DNA of 64,000 nucleotides from Ureibacillus xyleni (lineage in GTDB: Bacteria > Bacillota > Bacilli > Bacillales_A > Planococcaceae), in assembly GCF_900217795.1 (NCBI RefSeq), contig NZ_OBMQ01000016.1, positions 1 to 64,000 on the forward strand, in the 5' to 3' direction. Both the position numbers and the translations under genes were made by a program. Positions 18,439-28,654 of the stretch are shown one piece after another (position 1 is the first letter of the stretch; every line of letters starts with the position of its first letter). The notes beneath the pieces are model-generated. The model searched no databases. It was not told the origin of the DNA and worked only from the letters and a program-made list of their open reading frames with translations.

Positions 18439-19826
18439 AGAAATTAGATAAGCTGTTTATAAATCAATCGTTAAAAATGAAATGGACTTTGTCAACAGCC
18501 ATCGTTATTTTCATCAGCTATGCAGCAATTTGCACCGTCATTTATATTGCCCTTTATTCATGGCTTATACAAAATGAAGAGAATAATGCGATTCGGACCG
18601 CTGAAGACTTATCGTCATTCTTTCAATCACAAAAAGGGTCTCTTACAATCCAAGAAATTCAAGGAAATACTGGATTATTGAAGGCAATTGTCAACCAAAA
18701 TCAAACAGTACGAATCTTTAACTTTGATGGCTATGAAGTATTACGAATTAATGACATTTCACCAGCTGCAAAAATAGACTTGTCGGAAGAATTAATTTTA
18801 ACTACAATCGTTACGAAGGATGAACTTAATGAAGACGTTTTTGTTGTACATAAATTTGTACAAATTGGTTCCTTTAGAGGAATACTTCAATTAATTCACC
18901 CTTTATCAACCTTTCAATCTATGATGCAATATGTATTAACTGCGATGCTCATTGCAGGGATTGGTGCTGTTTTTTTAGCTGGCTCAATTAGTTATTATTT
19001 AGCAAATTTATTAATTAAGCCTTTAAAAGACTTGCGCGATTCTATGGGCTCCGTACGAGACAAAGGTTTTGAGGAACACATGCATTTTTCATATAATGCA
19101 GATGATGAAATTGGAGACTTGTTAACCATCTATCGTGATATGATGGAAGATCTTCAAAAATCCTTTATCAAACAACAACAATTTGTCTCCGATGCCTCTC
19201 ACGAATTACGAACACCCATTCAAGCAATCGAAGGGCATCTATCGTTAATTAAACGATGGGGTAAGAATGATCCGCAAGTTTTAGAAGAATCCATCGATAC
19301 TTCATTAGCTGAAGTAGCGCGAATGAAAAAAATGATTGAAGAATTATTAAATTTGGCTAGAAATGAAAAAAGAGATAAACATGCATCTGCTCATATAAAA
19401 AATGTTTTAGAATCTTTAAAAAGTGAAATCCAATTAATTTATCCTGATGTAGAGATAAAAGTAGAAACGAGCGGCACGGAAAAACACCCGAACATTACAG
19501 AAAATGCACTAGAACAAATCCTACGCAATATTATTGAAAATAGTATTCGATACAACGATCAAAAACCAGTTATCCATATTATTATTAATTATGAAAACGA
19601 TAAAATTGTAATCGAATTAACAGATAACGGAATTGGGATATCCGAAGAGCATTTACCTTATATTTTTGACCGCTTTTATCGAGTTGATGCATCAAGGGAA
19701 AATAACGGGGGAACTGGGTTGGGATTAAGCATTTTGAAAATGTTGACAGAAAAATATGATGTCGAAATTGATGTGAAAAGTAGCCTTGGAAAAGGTACGA
19801 CATTTATTCTAACATTTAAAATATAA
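18435..19826 (+). CDS. sensor histidine kinase (ArlS/YkoH-like)
   Basis: Membrane kinase partner of the preceding regulator, 463 residues. TM1 at about 18-40, extracytoplasmic sensor of about 125 residues, TM2 at about 165-188, HAMP, then HisKA with [20 protein letters not shown] (phosphoacceptor His) and RWGKNDP, a pattern typical of ArlS/YkoH. The ATPase domain shows the N box [30 protein letters not shown] and GGTGLGLSI. The signal is unknown; in staphylococci ArlRS governs adhesion and autolysis. Translationally coupled to the regulator by ATGA. An inverted repeat at 19840-19870 (TTGGTCA/TGACCAA) follows but lacks a T run on this strand. Confidence 0.94.
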   Translation: MKKLDKLFINQSLKMKWTLSTAIVIFISYAAICTVIYIALYSWLIQNEENNAIRTAEDLSSFFQSQKGSLTIQEIQGNTGLLKAIVNQNQTVRIFNFDGYEVLRINDISPAAKIDLSEELILTTIVTKDELNEDVFVVHKFVQIGSFRGILQLIHPLSTFQSMMQYVLTAMLIAGIGAVFLAGSISYYLANLLIKPLKDLRDSMGSVRDKGFEEHMHFSYNADDEIGDLLTIYRDMMEDLQKSFIKQQQFVSDASHELRTPIQAIEGHLSLIKRWGKNDPQVLEESIDTSLAEVARMKKMIEELLNLARNEKRDKHASAHIKNVLESLKSEIQLIYPDVEIKVETSGTEKHPNITENALEQILRNIIENSIRYNDQKPVIHIIINYENDKIVIELTDNGIGISEEHLPYIFDRFYRVDASRENNGGTGLGLSILKMLTEKYDVEIDVKSSLGKGTTFILTFKI

Positions 19827-20056
19827 ATAATACCCTAAAAAATTGGTCATAAAATCATAACTGACCAAAAAAATTTGCTTATTTTGTGAAAAATAGTTGT
19901 ATTTTTTGTGAAGAGTAGTAAGATTGAAATGGAAAAAAACGTTCTTCGATATTATTATTCCATAAGTTTTTTTATTGTCGAAGAATGGTAAAATATGAAA
20001 TAATATTTCAAGTAGAACAATGGACTGCCTAATGGCAATATTTGGAGGTTTTTCTC

Positions 20057-22864
20057 ATGTCGAACAATGTATTATTTGCTGGTTCCCCTTGGTCAGCATT
20101 CTCTGGTCCTAACTTAGGATATGTCATGGAACAATATGATTTGTTCTTACAAAATCCAGAAGAAGTAGAACCTGAACTAGTTGCGCTTTTCCAACAATTC
20201 GGTTCCCCATTTGTAGAAGGTGCAGAAACAGTTTCTGAAGGTACAGCAAACGTACAACCAGGTAATATGAAAAAAATATTTGCAGCCGTGCAATTAGCAG
20301 ATGCTATTCGCTCATTTGGACACTTAGCCGCAGATGTATACCCATTAAAAGATCGTAAATTAGATTCTTCACGTATTGAACTTGCGACTTACGGCTTAAC
20401 GGATGCTGATTTAGCATCAATGCCAGCAACATTATTCTTTAATAACGTTCCTGCAAGCGTTACCAATGGTAAACAAGCAGTTGATTACTTACGTTCATTA
20501 TATACTGGAAAAATTGCTTATGAGTATTCTCATATTGATGAAGGCGAACGCCAATGGATTCAAGAAAAAATTGAATCTGGTACTCAAAAAATCAAGTTAA
20601 CGCCAGAACAGAAAAAAGCACTTTTAGAAAGATTAACTCGTGTTGAAGATTTTGAGAAATTTATTCATAAAACATTTGTTGGTCAAAAACGCTTCTCTAT
20701 TGAAGGTTTAGATACATTAGTTGTTTTACTTGATGAACTTGTGCATGCTGCTGATGAAAAGAAAATGAACTATCTTCAAATCGGTATGGCTCACCGTGGA
20801 CGTCTAAACGTGTTAACGCATGTTGTAAACAAACCATACGATATGATGTTCTCTGATTTTGCCCACGTACCAAACGACTATTTCTTACCTGCTGACGGCT
20901 CTTTAGAAATTACTAAAGGTTGGACAGGCGATGTGAAATATCACATGGGTGCAACTCATACAAAACAATCTGGTATGAAAGTAAAACTAGCTTATAACCC
21001 TTCACACTTAGAAGTAGTAAGCCCTGTTATTACTGGTTCTACTCGTGCTGCACAAGAAGATACATCAAAACCAGGCACACCAAGTCATGATGCAAGTAAA
21101 GCATTAGCAGTACTCGTACATGGTGATGCAGCATTTGCTGGTGAAGGTGTAGTTCAAGAAGTATTTAACTATGCAAGAACTACTGGCTTCTCTACAGGTG
21201 GTTCAATCCATATCATTTCAAACAACATGATTGGATTTACAACAGAACATTACGATTCACGTTCAACTTTATACTCATCAGATGTTGCAAAAGGATACGA
21301 TATCCCTGTTATCCACGTAAACGCTGATGATCCAGAAGCAGTAGTAGAAGTTGCGCGCTTAGCATTCGAATATCGCCAAATCTTTGGCAAAGATATTTTA
21401 ATAGACTTAATTGGTTACCGTCGTTTTGGACATAATGAAACAGACGACCCAACAGTAACAAACCCATTAACATATTTAATTGTTACAAAACACCCAACAG
21501 TACGTGCTCTTTACGGACAACAATTAGTACAAGAAGGTATCGTTACTGAAGATGATGTGAAAAAACTGGATGAAGAGATTTACGCAGAAATGCAAAAATC
21601 CTACGACCATGTAAAAGAAGTCGGTGCTGAAAAAGGTCACCATGCGCACATTGAAATGCCTGAAGCTGTGAAAAATGGTTACCCTGAATTAGAAACAGGT
21701 GTAGCAAAAGAAGAACTTCAACAAATCAATGATGAACTTCTTGCATGGCCAGAAAGCTTTGAACCACAAAACAAATTAGCAAAAATCTTAAAGAAACGTG
21801 TAGAAGCATTAGAAACTGACAAAATCGATTGGGGTCATGCAGAAACACTAGCATTTGCTACAATCTTACGTGACGGAAACCCAATCCGTATTACAGGTCA
21901 AGATGCTCAGCGTGGTACATTCTCACAACGCCATTTAGTATTACATGATAAAAACAATGGTGCAGAATTCACGCCACTTCACAATATTTCAGGTTCAAAT
22001 GCATCATTTACAGTGTTTAACTCACCATTAACAGAAGCTGCAATCGTAGGTTTTGAATATGGATATAACTTAGAAAATGAAAAGGCATTAACTATTTGGG
22101 AAGCACAATTTGGTGACTTTGCAAACATGGCTCAAATTATGTTCGACAACTTCATCTCTTCTGCTCGCTCAAAATGGGGACAAAAATCAGGTTTAGTGCT
22201 ATTATTGCCAAATGGTATGGAAGGACAAGGACCAGAGCACTCTTCAGCACGTATTGAACGCTATTTACAATTATCTGCTGAAAATAACTGGACAGTAGCA
22301 AACGTTTCAAACGCTGGAAACTACTACCACTTATTACGCCGTCAAGCGAAAATGCTTGGTACAGAAGGGGTTCGTCCATTAGTAGTAACTTCACCTAAAT
22401 CATTACTTCGCCATCCATTAGCTGCAGCTTCATTAGAACAGCTTTCAACTGGTAAATTTGAAGAAGTAATTGAACAGCCTGGTTTAGGCAACAACCCTGA
22501 AAAAGTAGAACGCATTTTACTTGCATCAGGTAAAGTAACAATTGATTTAGCAGATCGCATTCAAAATGGAGAAGGCTATGATAACCTGCATATCGTTCGT
22601 GTAGAACAACTTTATCCATTCCCTGCGCAAAAATTATCTGATATCATTGCAAAATTCCCTAACGCAAAAGAAATCGTTTGGGTACAAGAAGAACCGAAAA
22701 ACCAAGGTCCATGGAAATTTGTATTAGAATATTTACTTGACCTTGCTGATGGCAAAAAAGTGAAATATGTTGGACGTCCAGAAATGTCTTCTACATCAGA
22801 GGGCGACATGGATTCACATAAAGAAGCTCAAGCAAAAGTTATTGACGAAGCTCTTGCAAAATAA
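20057..22864 (+). CDS. odhA: 2-oxoglutarate dehydrogenase E1 component
   Basis: Thiamine-diphosphate-dependent E1 of the 2-oxoglutarate dehydrogenase complex (TCA cycle), 935 residues, normal for Bacillales OdhA. Visible: GPNLGYVMEQYDLF at the N-terminus (E2-contacting start), IGMAHRGRLNVL, LVHGDAAFAGEGVVQE, IISNNMIGFTTEH, RRFGHNETDDP (ThDP/Mg region), and QRGTFSQRH with EAQFGDFANMAQIMFDNFI in the transketolase-like second half. The start is ATG at 20057 with TGGAGG 8 nt upstream. It forms an operon with odhB; the shared E3 (lpd) is not here. The 230-bp gap before it is AT-rich with no promoter I would stand by. Confidence 0.97.
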   Translation: MSNNVLFAGSPWSAFSGPNLGYVMEQYDLFLQNPEEVEPELVALFQQFGSPFVEGAETVSEGTANVQPGNMKKIFAAVQLADAIRSFGHLAADVYPLKDRKLDSSRIELATYGLTDADLASMPATLFFNNVPASVTNGKQAVDYLRSLYTGKIAYEYSHIDEGERQWIQEKIESGTQKIKLTPEQKKALLERLTRVEDFEKFIHKTFVGQKRFSIEGLDTLVVLLDELVHAADEKKMNYLQIGMAHRGRLNVLTHVVNKPYDMMFSDFAHVPNDYFLPADGSLEITKGWTGDVKYHMGATHTKQSGMKVKLAYNPSHLEVVSPVITGSTRAAQEDTSKPGTPSHDASKALAVLVHGDAAFAGEGVVQEVFNYARTTGFSTGGSIHIISNNMIGFTTEHYDSRSTLYSSDVAKGYDIPVIHVNADDPEAVVEVARLAFEYRQIFGKDILIDLIGYRRFGHNETDDPTVTNPLTYLIVTKHPTVRALYGQQLVQEGIVTEDDVKKLDEEIYAEMQKSYDHVKEVGAEKGHHAHIEMPEAVKNGYPELETGVAKEELQQINDELLAWPESFEPQNKLAKILKKRVEALETDKIDWGHAETLAFATILRDGNPIRITGQDAQRGTFSQRHLVLHDKNNGAEFTPLHNISGSNASFTVFNSPLTEAAIVGFEYGYNLENEKALTIWEAQFGDFANMAQIMFDNFISSARSKWGQKSGLVLLLPNGMEGQGPEHSSARIERYLQLSAENNWTVANVSNAGNYYHLLRRQAKMLGTEGVRPLVVTSPKSLLRHPLAAASLEQLSTGKFEEVIEQPGLGNNPEKVERILLASGKVTIDLADRIQNGEGYDNLHIVRVEQLYPFPAQKLSDIIAKFPNAKEIVWVQEEPKNQGPWKFVLEYLLDLADGKKVKYVGRPEMSSTSEGDMDSHKEAQAKVIDEALAK

Positions 22865-22914
22865 TTTATTAACTTTAATCATTTATAGAGGGTAACTACC
22901 AAGAGGGTAGTAAA

Positions 22915-22940
22915 GCCATGTGCGAATATTCGCACATGGC
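22915..22940. repeat. perfect 26-bp palindrome between odhA and odhB
   Basis: GCCATGTGCGAAT followed directly by its exact reverse complement. In RNA it would fold into a long GC-containing hairpin ending 5 nt before the odhB ribosome site AAAGGAGG. No T run follows, so it is not a standard terminator; an mRNA-processing or stabilising hairpin, or a protein operator, is possible. Confidence 0.9.
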
Positions 22941-22960
22941 AATTAAAGGAGGATATTAAA

Positions 22961-24211
22961 GTGGCTGAAATTAAAGTCCCTGAACTAGCAGAATCGATTA
23001 CAGAAGGAACGATCGCACAGTGGGTTAAAAAAGTTGGAGACCGTGTTGAAAAAGGTGAATTCATCGTTGAATTAGAAACTGACAAAGTTAACGCTGAAAT
23101 CATTTCTGAAGAAGCAGGAGTTCTAACACAAATCCTTGCTGAAGAAGGCGACACTGTACTTGTAGGTCAAGTAATCGCGGTTGTAGAAGCTGGAGAAGGA
23201 GCAGCACCTGCGCCTGCAGCAGAACCAACAAAACCTGAAGCAGCACCTGCACCTGCTGCAGCTCAAACTACTGCTGCTCCTGCAGTTGTAGAAGAAACTT
23301 CAAATGACCGTGTTGTAGCATCTCCTGCAGCTCGTAAATTAGCTCGTGAAAAAGGAATTGACTTAAGCGCAATTTCTCCAGTAGATCCACAAGGTCGTGT
23401 ACGTGTACAAGACGTTGCAGCTCACGGTACAGCACCTGCTGCAGCAGCACCAGTGGCAGCTCCAGTAGTAACTGCAGGTGGTCCAGTAGTATTTACACCA
23501 GCAGCAAACTCTGATCGTGTAACAATTGAAAAAATGAGCCGTCGTCGTCAAACGATTGCAAAACGTTTATTAGAAGTGAAACAATCAACTGCAATGTTAA
23601 CTACATTCAACGAAATCGACATGACAAACATTATGGCACTTCGTAAACGTAAACAAGACGAGTTCGTTAAAGCAAACGACATCAAACTTGGTTTCATGTC
23701 ATTCTTCACAAAAGCAGTTGTTGCAGCGCTTAAAAAATACCCATACGTAAATGCACAAATCGTTGGGGACGAAATTCACTTAAACAACTTCTTCGATATT
23801 GGTATTGCCGTATCAACTGAAGAAGGACTAGTTGTACCAGTTGTTCGTGATGCAAACAGCAAAAACTTTGCAGAAATCGAAAAAGATATTGCAAACTTAG
23901 CGAAAAAAGCACGCGACAAAAAATTAGGCTTAAACGACATGGCAGGTGGATCATTCACGATCACAAACGGTGGTGTATTCGGTTCATTAATGTCAACACC
24001 AATCATGAACGGTACTCAAGCTGGTATTTTAGGTATGCACTCAATCGTAAACCGTCCAGTTGCTGTAAATGGTGAAGTTCAAATCCGTCCGATGATGTAT
24101 GTGGCTCTTTCTTACGATCACCGTATCATTGATGGAAAAGACTCTGTTGGATTCTTAAAAACAGTGAAAGAATTAATCGAAAATCCAGAAGATTTACTGT
24201 TAAATTCTTAA
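22961..24211 (+). CDS. odhB: dihydrolipoyl succinyltransferase, E2 of 2-oxoglutarate dehydrogenase
   Basis: E2 core of the complex, 416 residues, transferring succinyl from lipoyl to CoA. N-terminal lipoyl domain with the modified Lys in [11 protein letters not shown] (about residue 43), an Ala/Pro-rich linker, the E3-binding domain ([17 protein letters not shown] and GRVRVQDV), a second linker, and the catalytic acyltransferase domain ending with the active-site pattern [19 protein letters not shown] start with AAAGGAGG 9 nt upstream. A strong terminator ends the odhAB operon. Confidence 0.97.
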   Translation: MAEIKVPELAESITEGTIAQWVKKVGDRVEKGEFIVELETDKVNAEIISEEAGVLTQILAEEGDTVLVGQVIAVVEAGEGAAPAPAAEPTKPEAAPAPAAAQTTAAPAVVEETSNDRVVASPAARKLAREKGIDLSAISPVDPQGRVRVQDVAAHGTAPAAAAPVAAPVVTAGGPVVFTPAANSDRVTIEKMSRRRQTIAKRLLEVKQSTAMLTTFNEIDMTNIMALRKRKQDEFVKANDIKLGFMSFFTKAVVAALKKYPYVNAQIVGDEIHLNNFFDIGIAVSTEEGLVVPVVRDANSKNFAEIEKDIANLAKKARDKKLGLNDMAGGSFTITNGGVFGSLMSTPIMNGTQAGILGMHSIVNRPVAVNGEVQIRPMMYVALSYDHRIIDGKDSVGFLKTVKELIENPEDLLLNS

Positions 24212-24219
24212 TATAAATA

Positions 24220-24251
24220 AAACTAGCGGGTGTATTAGCCGCTAGTTTTTT
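24220..24251 (+). terminator. terminator of odhAB
   Basis: AAACTAGCGG/CCGCTAGTTT stem followed by T6. Confidence 0.88.
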
Positions 24252-24383
24252 GTTGTAGAATTGTTAATTGGTTGAATATTCCAATAATAGAATTATCCCG
24301 AAAAAGAGAGAAAAAACCCCCATAAAGTACCATTTAGTTTACACTGCACTAATAGTAAAATCCTATTATCAGAAAAATGAATA

Positions 24384-24412
24384 TTGACTTTATAATATTC
24401 CTATAGTAACAT
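24384..24412 (+). promoter_or_regulatory. predicted promoter of the L-box leader
   Basis: TTGACT, 17-nt spacer, TAACAT, about 40 nt before the riboswitch aptamer. Confidence 0.5.
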
Positions 24413-24449
24413 TTTAATAGAAAATTAATATTAAAACCTCACGTTACAA

Positions 24450-24700
24450 GTGGGGTAGAGGTGCGATATTTATTAGTTTCTTATGGAGTTTTGAGCGAAC
24501 GATGAATTAAGAAAGAAGGAAATATTGCCGAAGTATGATGTAGGCTCACTACCATCATGCTGGGTCTGTAGTGAATAACTGCAGGACTGTCTCAGCTGGT
24601 CTCCCAACCAACTGAGGGGTGCTATCTCAATCGGGACGTTTAGAGGATTTAGGCTATTACAGAATAGACGACCTGAGTTCATCTTAGGTCGTTTTTTATT
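24450..24700 (+). promoter_or_regulatory. lysine riboswitch (L box) with terminator
   Basis: Leader RNA with L-box landmarks in the right order: GTAGAGGTGCGA at 24455, AAGGAAATATTGCCGAAGT at about 24516-24536, CATGCTGGG at about 24555, ATAACTGCAGGACTGTC, and the closing GGGGTGCTATCTC at about 24616-24628, which matches the end of known L boxes such as that of Bacillus lysC. The expression platform is a hairpin ACGACCTGAG/CTTAGGTCGT (24668-24692) with T6, placed 40 nt before the ABC transporter. Lysine binding is expected to favour this terminator and turn the operon off. The identification is by remembered consensus, not by a covariance-model search. Confidence 0.88.
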
Positions 24701-24739
24701 CTTTAAGATGCCAAAAAAAGTATGTAAGGAGAGAAAACT

Positions 24740-25597
24740 ATGTCAAGAAAATTCAAACTATTGTTCATTTCATTGTTTGCAATTATGGTACTAGCTGCTT
24801 GTGGTTCTTCAGAAAAAGAAGAGAATACATCATCTTCAACTGATTCTGGCAAAACAGAAGAAAAAGAAGTATTTAAAGTAGGTCTAGAAGCTGGTTACCC
24901 ACCATTTAACTGGACACAACAAGATGATTCAAACGGTGCAGTAAAAATTGATGGTTCCGAAGAGTACGCAGGTGGATACGATGTTGAAATCGCGAAACGT
25001 GTAGCAGAAGCTCTAGGAAAAGAATTAGTAATCGTAAAAACTGAATGGGACGGTTTATTACCAGCCCTACAATCAAACGTTATCGATGCAATCATTGCAG
25101 GTATGAGTCCAACTGAAGAACGTAAAGCTGCAATCGATTTCACAGAAAACTACTATACTAGTGATTTTGTTATCGTAGTAAAAGCAGATGGAAAATATAC
25201 GAATGCAAAAACTTTAGCTGATTTTGCTGGAGCTAAAATTACATCACAATTAAACACAACAAACTATGCTGTTATTGATCAAATTCCAGATGTGAAAAAA
25301 GAAACTGCAATGGAAAGCTTTGCACATATGCGTGTAGCATTAGAATCAGGTGTTATTGATGGATATGTGGCAGAACGTCCTGAAGCGATTTCTTCAACAA
25401 GTGCTAACTCAAACTTTGCTTTTGTAGAATTAGAAGAAGGGTTTGAAACAAAACCAGAAGATGTTTCGGTTGCGATTGGTCTTCGTAAAGGTGACGAAAG
25501 CCTAGCGAAAATTAACGAAGCATTATCAGCAATTTCAGAAGAAGAACGTCAAGAAATTATGGATCAAGCAATTGCAAATCAACCAGCTGCAAAGTAA
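24740..25597 (+). CDS. amino-acid ABC transporter substrate-binding lipoprotein, predicted lysine-specific
   Basis: Extracytoplasmic solute-binding protein of the polar amino-acid family, anchored by a lipobox (VLAACG) after a basic, hydrophobic signal peptide. A Ser/Glu-rich linker is followed by the binding fold: FKVGLEAGYPPFNW, GYDVEIAKRVAEALGKEL, WDGLLPALQSNVIDAIIAGMS, TEERKAAIDFTENYY and GYVAERPEA. The Asp/Glu and Arg residues expected for alpha-amino-acid binding are present. The L box upstream makes lysine the predicted substrate; sequence alone does not settle this. TAAGGAGAG precedes the ATG. First gene of a three-gene operon. Confidence 0.93.
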   Translation: MSRKFKLLFISLFAIMVLAACGSSEKEENTSSSTDSGKTEEKEVFKVGLEAGYPPFNWTQQDDSNGAVKIDGSEEYAGGYDVEIAKRVAEALGKELVIVKTEWDGLLPALQSNVIDAIIAGMSPTEERKAAIDFTENYYTSDFVIVVKADGKYTNAKTLADFAGAKITSQLNTTNYAVIDQIPDVKKETAMESFAHMRVALESGVIDGYVAERPEAISSTSANSNFAFVELEEGFETKPEDVSVAIGLRKGDESLAKINEALSAISEEERQEIMDQAIANQPAAK

Positions 25598-25658
25598 TGC
25601 AGTTTGGTCTATCACTGGTCTTTAATAGGCCAGTGATAACTTTTTAAGGAGGATATTT

Positions 25659-26390
25659 ATGAGTTTTGAAATAATACTCTCAATACTACAAGAGAATTGG
25701 CCAAGCTATTTACGCGGCGCATATATGACGCTACTAATTGCAATTATTAGTACAATTATTGGTGCATTAATCGGATTATTTATCGGCGTAATGCATACGA
25801 TTCCTCTTCGTAAGAAATCTGTTAAGTCAATCATCTTAAAAATTATCAACTTCATACTAACAGTTTACGTAGAAATCTTCCGTGGTACACCAATGATTGT
25901 ACAGGCAATGGTTGTATTCTATGGGATTGCTGCTTATGGATATGAAATGGATCGCTTTATTGCAGCGATAGTTGTTGTAGGCTTAAATACAGGTGCTTAT
26001 ATGGCGGAATATGTTCGTGGTGGAATTGTATCCATTGATAAAGGACAGTACGAAGCAGCGGAAGCAATCGGGATGGGTCACTTCCAAACAATGATTCATG
26101 TCATTTTACCTCAAGTGTTCCGAAATATTTTACCTGCAACAGGTAACCAATTAATTATGAACATTAAAGATTCTGCCGTATTAAGTGTAATTAGTGTTAC
26201 GGAATTATTCTTTACGACAAAATCAATCGCAGGCGCGAACTTCCGATTTGCAGAATCTTATCTAATTACATGTATTATGTACTTAGTCATGACATTTGTA
26301 GCTTCACGTATTTTACGCTATGTTGAAAAGAGAATGGACGGCCAAAATGCTTATCAAGTAGAACAACGTCGAGAAGAGCAAATGTACTAA
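25659..26390 (+). CDS. amino-acid ABC transporter permease
   Basis: 243-residue inner-membrane permease of the His/Glu/Lys polar amino-acid type (HisM family). About five helices; the coupling (EAA) loop is seen as YEAAEAIGMGHFQTMIHVILPQ, and the family motif TVYVEIFRGTPMIVQ near the second helix. AAGGAGG lies before the ATG. It lies between the binding protein and the ATPase and would form a homodimeric channel, since only one permease gene is present. Confidence 0.94.
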   Translation: MSFEIILSILQENWPSYLRGAYMTLLIAIISTIIGALIGLFIGVMHTIPLRKKSVKSIILKIINFILTVYVEIFRGTPMIVQAMVVFYGIAAYGYEMDRFIAAIVVVGLNTGAYMAEYVRGGIVSIDKGQYEAAEAIGMGHFQTMIHVILPQVFRNILPATGNQLIMNIKDSAVLSVISVTELFFTTKSIAGANFRFAESYLITCIMYLVMTFVASRILRYVEKRMDGQNAYQVEQRREEQMY

Positions 26391-26410
26391 TCGCGTAAGG
26401 AGATCAAAAG

Positions 26411-27145
26411 ATGGAAAAAGTTATTGAAATCAAACATCTGAATAAATCATTTGGCAACCATGAAGTGCTGCGCGATGTAAATTTCACAGTAAATAAAGGT
26501 GAAGTAGTTTGCTTAATCGGTTCTTCAGGATCGGGGAAATCAACGCTATTACGTTGTATCAACCTGTTAGAAACGCCAAGTGGTGGAGAAATTATTTATA
26601 ATGGTGAAAATATATTAGACGATAAACATGATGTTAGAAAATACCGAACTCACTTAGGAATGGTATTTCAACAGTTTAATCTGTTTAACAACCACAATGT
26701 TTTAAAAAACTGTATGGTTGGCCAATTAAAAGTTTTAAAACGCTCAAAAGAAGCAGCGAAACAAAATGCGTTAAAATATTTAAAAACAGTAGGCATGGAC
26801 CTATACGTCAATGCTAAGCCGAAACAACTATCAGGCGGTCAAAAGCAGCGTGTGGCCATTGCCCGTGCCCTTGCAATGGATCCAGAAGTAATGCTTTTTG
26901 ACGAGCCAACTTCAGCGTTAGACCCAGAAATGGTAGGAGAAGTATTAAAAGTCATGCGCCAATTAGCAGATGAAGGAAACACAATGCTAATTGTTACCCA
27001 CGAAATGGAATTTGCCCGTGAAGTATCAGATCGAATCGTGTTCATGGACAAAGGGGTTATTGTTGAAGAAGGTCCACCTGAACAAGTACTTGTAAATCCA
27101 AAACATGAACGTACAAAAGAATTCTTAAAACGTACATTAAAATAA
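26411..27145 (+). CDS. amino-acid ABC transporter ATP-binding protein
   Basis: 244-residue ABC ATPase of the polar amino-acid class (GlnQ/HisP-like). Walker [15 protein letters not shown] loop [11 protein letters not shown], signature [16 protein letters not shown], Walker [17 protein letters not shown], and switch His in IVTHEMEFA. The ribosome site TAAGGAG lies 10 nt before the ATG. A terminator follows directly. It completes the riboswitch-controlled transporter. Confidence 0.95.
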   Translation: MEKVIEIKHLNKSFGNHEVLRDVNFTVNKGEVVCLIGSSGSGKSTLLRCINLLETPSGGEIIYNGENILDDKHDVRKYRTHLGMVFQQFNLFNNHNVLKNCMVGQLKVLKRSKEAAKQNALKYLKTVGMDLYVNAKPKQLSGGQKQRVAIARALAMDPEVMLFDEPTSALDPEMVGEVLKVMRQLADEGNTMLIVTHEMEFAREVSDRIVFMDKGVIVEEGPPEQVLVNPKHERTKEFLKRTLK

Positions 27146-27151
27146 TATTTT

Positions 27152-27187
27152 AGACAAATCTCTTGCAAGGGGATTTGTCTTTTTTTA
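27152..27187 (+). terminator. terminator of the ABC transporter operon
   Basis: AGACAAATCT/GGATTTGTCT stem (one G-U pair) followed by T7. Confidence 0.82.
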
Positions 27188-27248
27188 TTTCTTTATTACA
27201 CTTTTATAAGATTCGTTCGTCTATAGTAGTAGGGAAGGGGGTAGCGTA

Positions 27249-27743
27249 TTGGATCAACTATACCGTGAACATAACCGAACGATATTTAAATACATATTTT
27301 ACTTAGTACAAAATGAATCAATAGCAGAGGACTTATTGCAGGATACTTTTTTAAAAGCCTATAAAAACTATAATCATTTCAGAAATGAGGCAAGCGAACT
27401 AACATGGCTTCGAAAAATTGCTAGAAATGTAGTTTATGATTACTTAAGAAGGAAGAAAATAATACAATTTATCCCTTTTCTAAATAAGCATGAACAAACC
27501 GTACAAGACGATGCAATGCAATATATTCTTGAAAATGAAGCGAGGAAAGCGCTGTTTGACGCTTTATCGAAATTAAAGGTCCATCACCGAGAAGTTCTCA
27601 TTTTACGTAAAATTGAACAGCTTTCCATAGAAGAGACAGCGCAAATTTTAGGCTGGAATACGGATAAAGTGAAAAATACACAAAGGCAAGCAATCAATAC
27701 ATTAAGGAAGATTTGGGAAGGGGTTGAGAACGTTGAATACTAA
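27249..27743 (+). CDS. ECF-type RNA polymerase sigma factor
   Basis: 164-residue sigma-70 family protein with regions 2 and 4 only. Region 2 shows NESIAEDLLQDTFLKAYKNY and ELTWLRKIARNVVYDYLRRK (RNA polymerase binding and -10 recognition); region 4 shows VHHREVLILRKIEQLSIEET and ILGWNTDKVKNTQRQAINTL (helix-turn-helix for -35). TTG start with GAAGGGGG 6-8 nt upstream. The next gene overlaps and encodes a membrane protein, the usual layout of a sigma/anti-sigma pair. Which named ECF group it belongs to cannot be told by eye. Confidence 0.9.
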   Translation: MDQLYREHNRTIFKYIFYLVQNESIAEDLLQDTFLKAYKNYNHFRNEASELTWLRKIARNVVYDYLRRKKIIQFIPFLNKHEQTVQDDAMQYILENEARKALFDALSKLKVHHREVLILRKIEQLSIEETAQILGWNTDKVKNTQRQAINTLRKIWEGVENVEY

Positions 27744-28653
27744 AAAAACAATATGGGATGACTTAAAGGACCTTCCACGGAACGAAAAAATTGAAAAGGA
27801 AACGTGGCAGAAGATTGAAACGAAATTATCAAAACCTAAATACTTCATTAATGTACTTACAGGGTTCGTCACCATCGCCCTTGTTTTTCTTATTTTTGCC
27901 CTTTTAACGTCTACAAGTAAAGAGGAAATGGCAATTCAACAAGCTTCTGAACATGTATTAGAAAGTGTATATTTTCTCCATGATTCAGAGTTTGATCAAT
28001 TCGATGTTCAACCATCTTCCTGGTATACTTTTATAAGGATAAACGACGATGAACAAATATTAAAAGAGTTCCAAAACCAATTAACAGCAAATAAAAAAGT
28101 AGTAGCTCCTCAACCAAGTACCATTTATTTGCACGGTGATTATGTAGACTTAATATTAAAATATCCAAATGATTCATTAAAAAAATACAAAGTGCTATTA
28201 TCTGAACCAGGATATATCTATGATGTTGATACGAAAGAATGGTATTTTAATGATCATCCTAATTTTGAAAACACAGTGTATAAATTAACAAGGGAGCAAT
28301 TTACAAGTTGGTTACCTATGTTTGTACTCTTCAATGCGATTTTTACTACATTAGCCGAGAAATTTTTAAAAAGAAAATATAAGGTGAAAAAAATAACATA
28401 TGGTGGGGAAAATACAGTAGCGAAATATACGATTTACGGAAGCACAATTTTATTAGGTTTCATCCTGTTCTTATTCATCTTTAAACAGTTTGTAGTTCAT
28501 ATTTTCTGGATTTTGATAATATTTGCCATTCTTTTAACAATCAATATAATGATTGAATCCAAATACGGACAAAATAAAGCGGCGATTTACATGTTAATAA
28601 GTTCTAGTATTGGCTTACTACTTTTTGTATTATTTTTTACTTTGAATTTGTAA
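27733..28653 (+). CDS. putative membrane anti-sigma factor
   Basis: 306-residue protein not recognised by family. A short soluble N-terminal part (MNTKKTIWDDLKDLPRNEK) is followed by TM1 at about 43-62, an extracytoplasmic domain of about 140 residues, and four to five further TM segments, the last two at the extreme C-terminus. The position right after, and overlapping by 11 nt, an ECF sigma gene suggests an anti-sigma factor; this is inference from context. The start is TTG at 27733, with AAGGGG 9 nt upstream; an in-frame TTG at 27724 directly abuts the same site. Confidence 0.75.
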   Translation: MNTKKTIWDDLKDLPRNEKIEKETWQKIETKLSKPKYFINVLTGFVTIALVFLIFALLTSTSKEEMAIQQASEHVLESVYFLHDSEFDQFDVQPSSWYTFIRINDDEQILKEFQNQLTANKKVVAPQPSTIYLHGDYVDLILKYPNDSLKKYKVLLSEPGYIYDVDTKEWYFNDHPNFENTVYKLTREQFTSWLPMFVLFNAIFTTLAEKFLKRKYKVKKITYGGENTVAKYTIYGSTILLGFILFLFIFKQFVVHIFWILIIFAILLTINIMIESKYGQNKAAIYMLISSSIGLLLFVLFFTLNL

Positions 28654-28654
28654 A

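Noticed and set aside
19840-19872. Terminator after the histidine kinase
   Set aside because: The TTGGTCA/TGACCAA repeat is followed by A and not T on the coding strand, so it is not a standard terminator for the kinase gene.
24400-24740. T-box or S-box leader
   Set aside because: No T-box sequence or specifier arrangement and no SAM-I core; the conserved blocks and their order fit the lysine L box.
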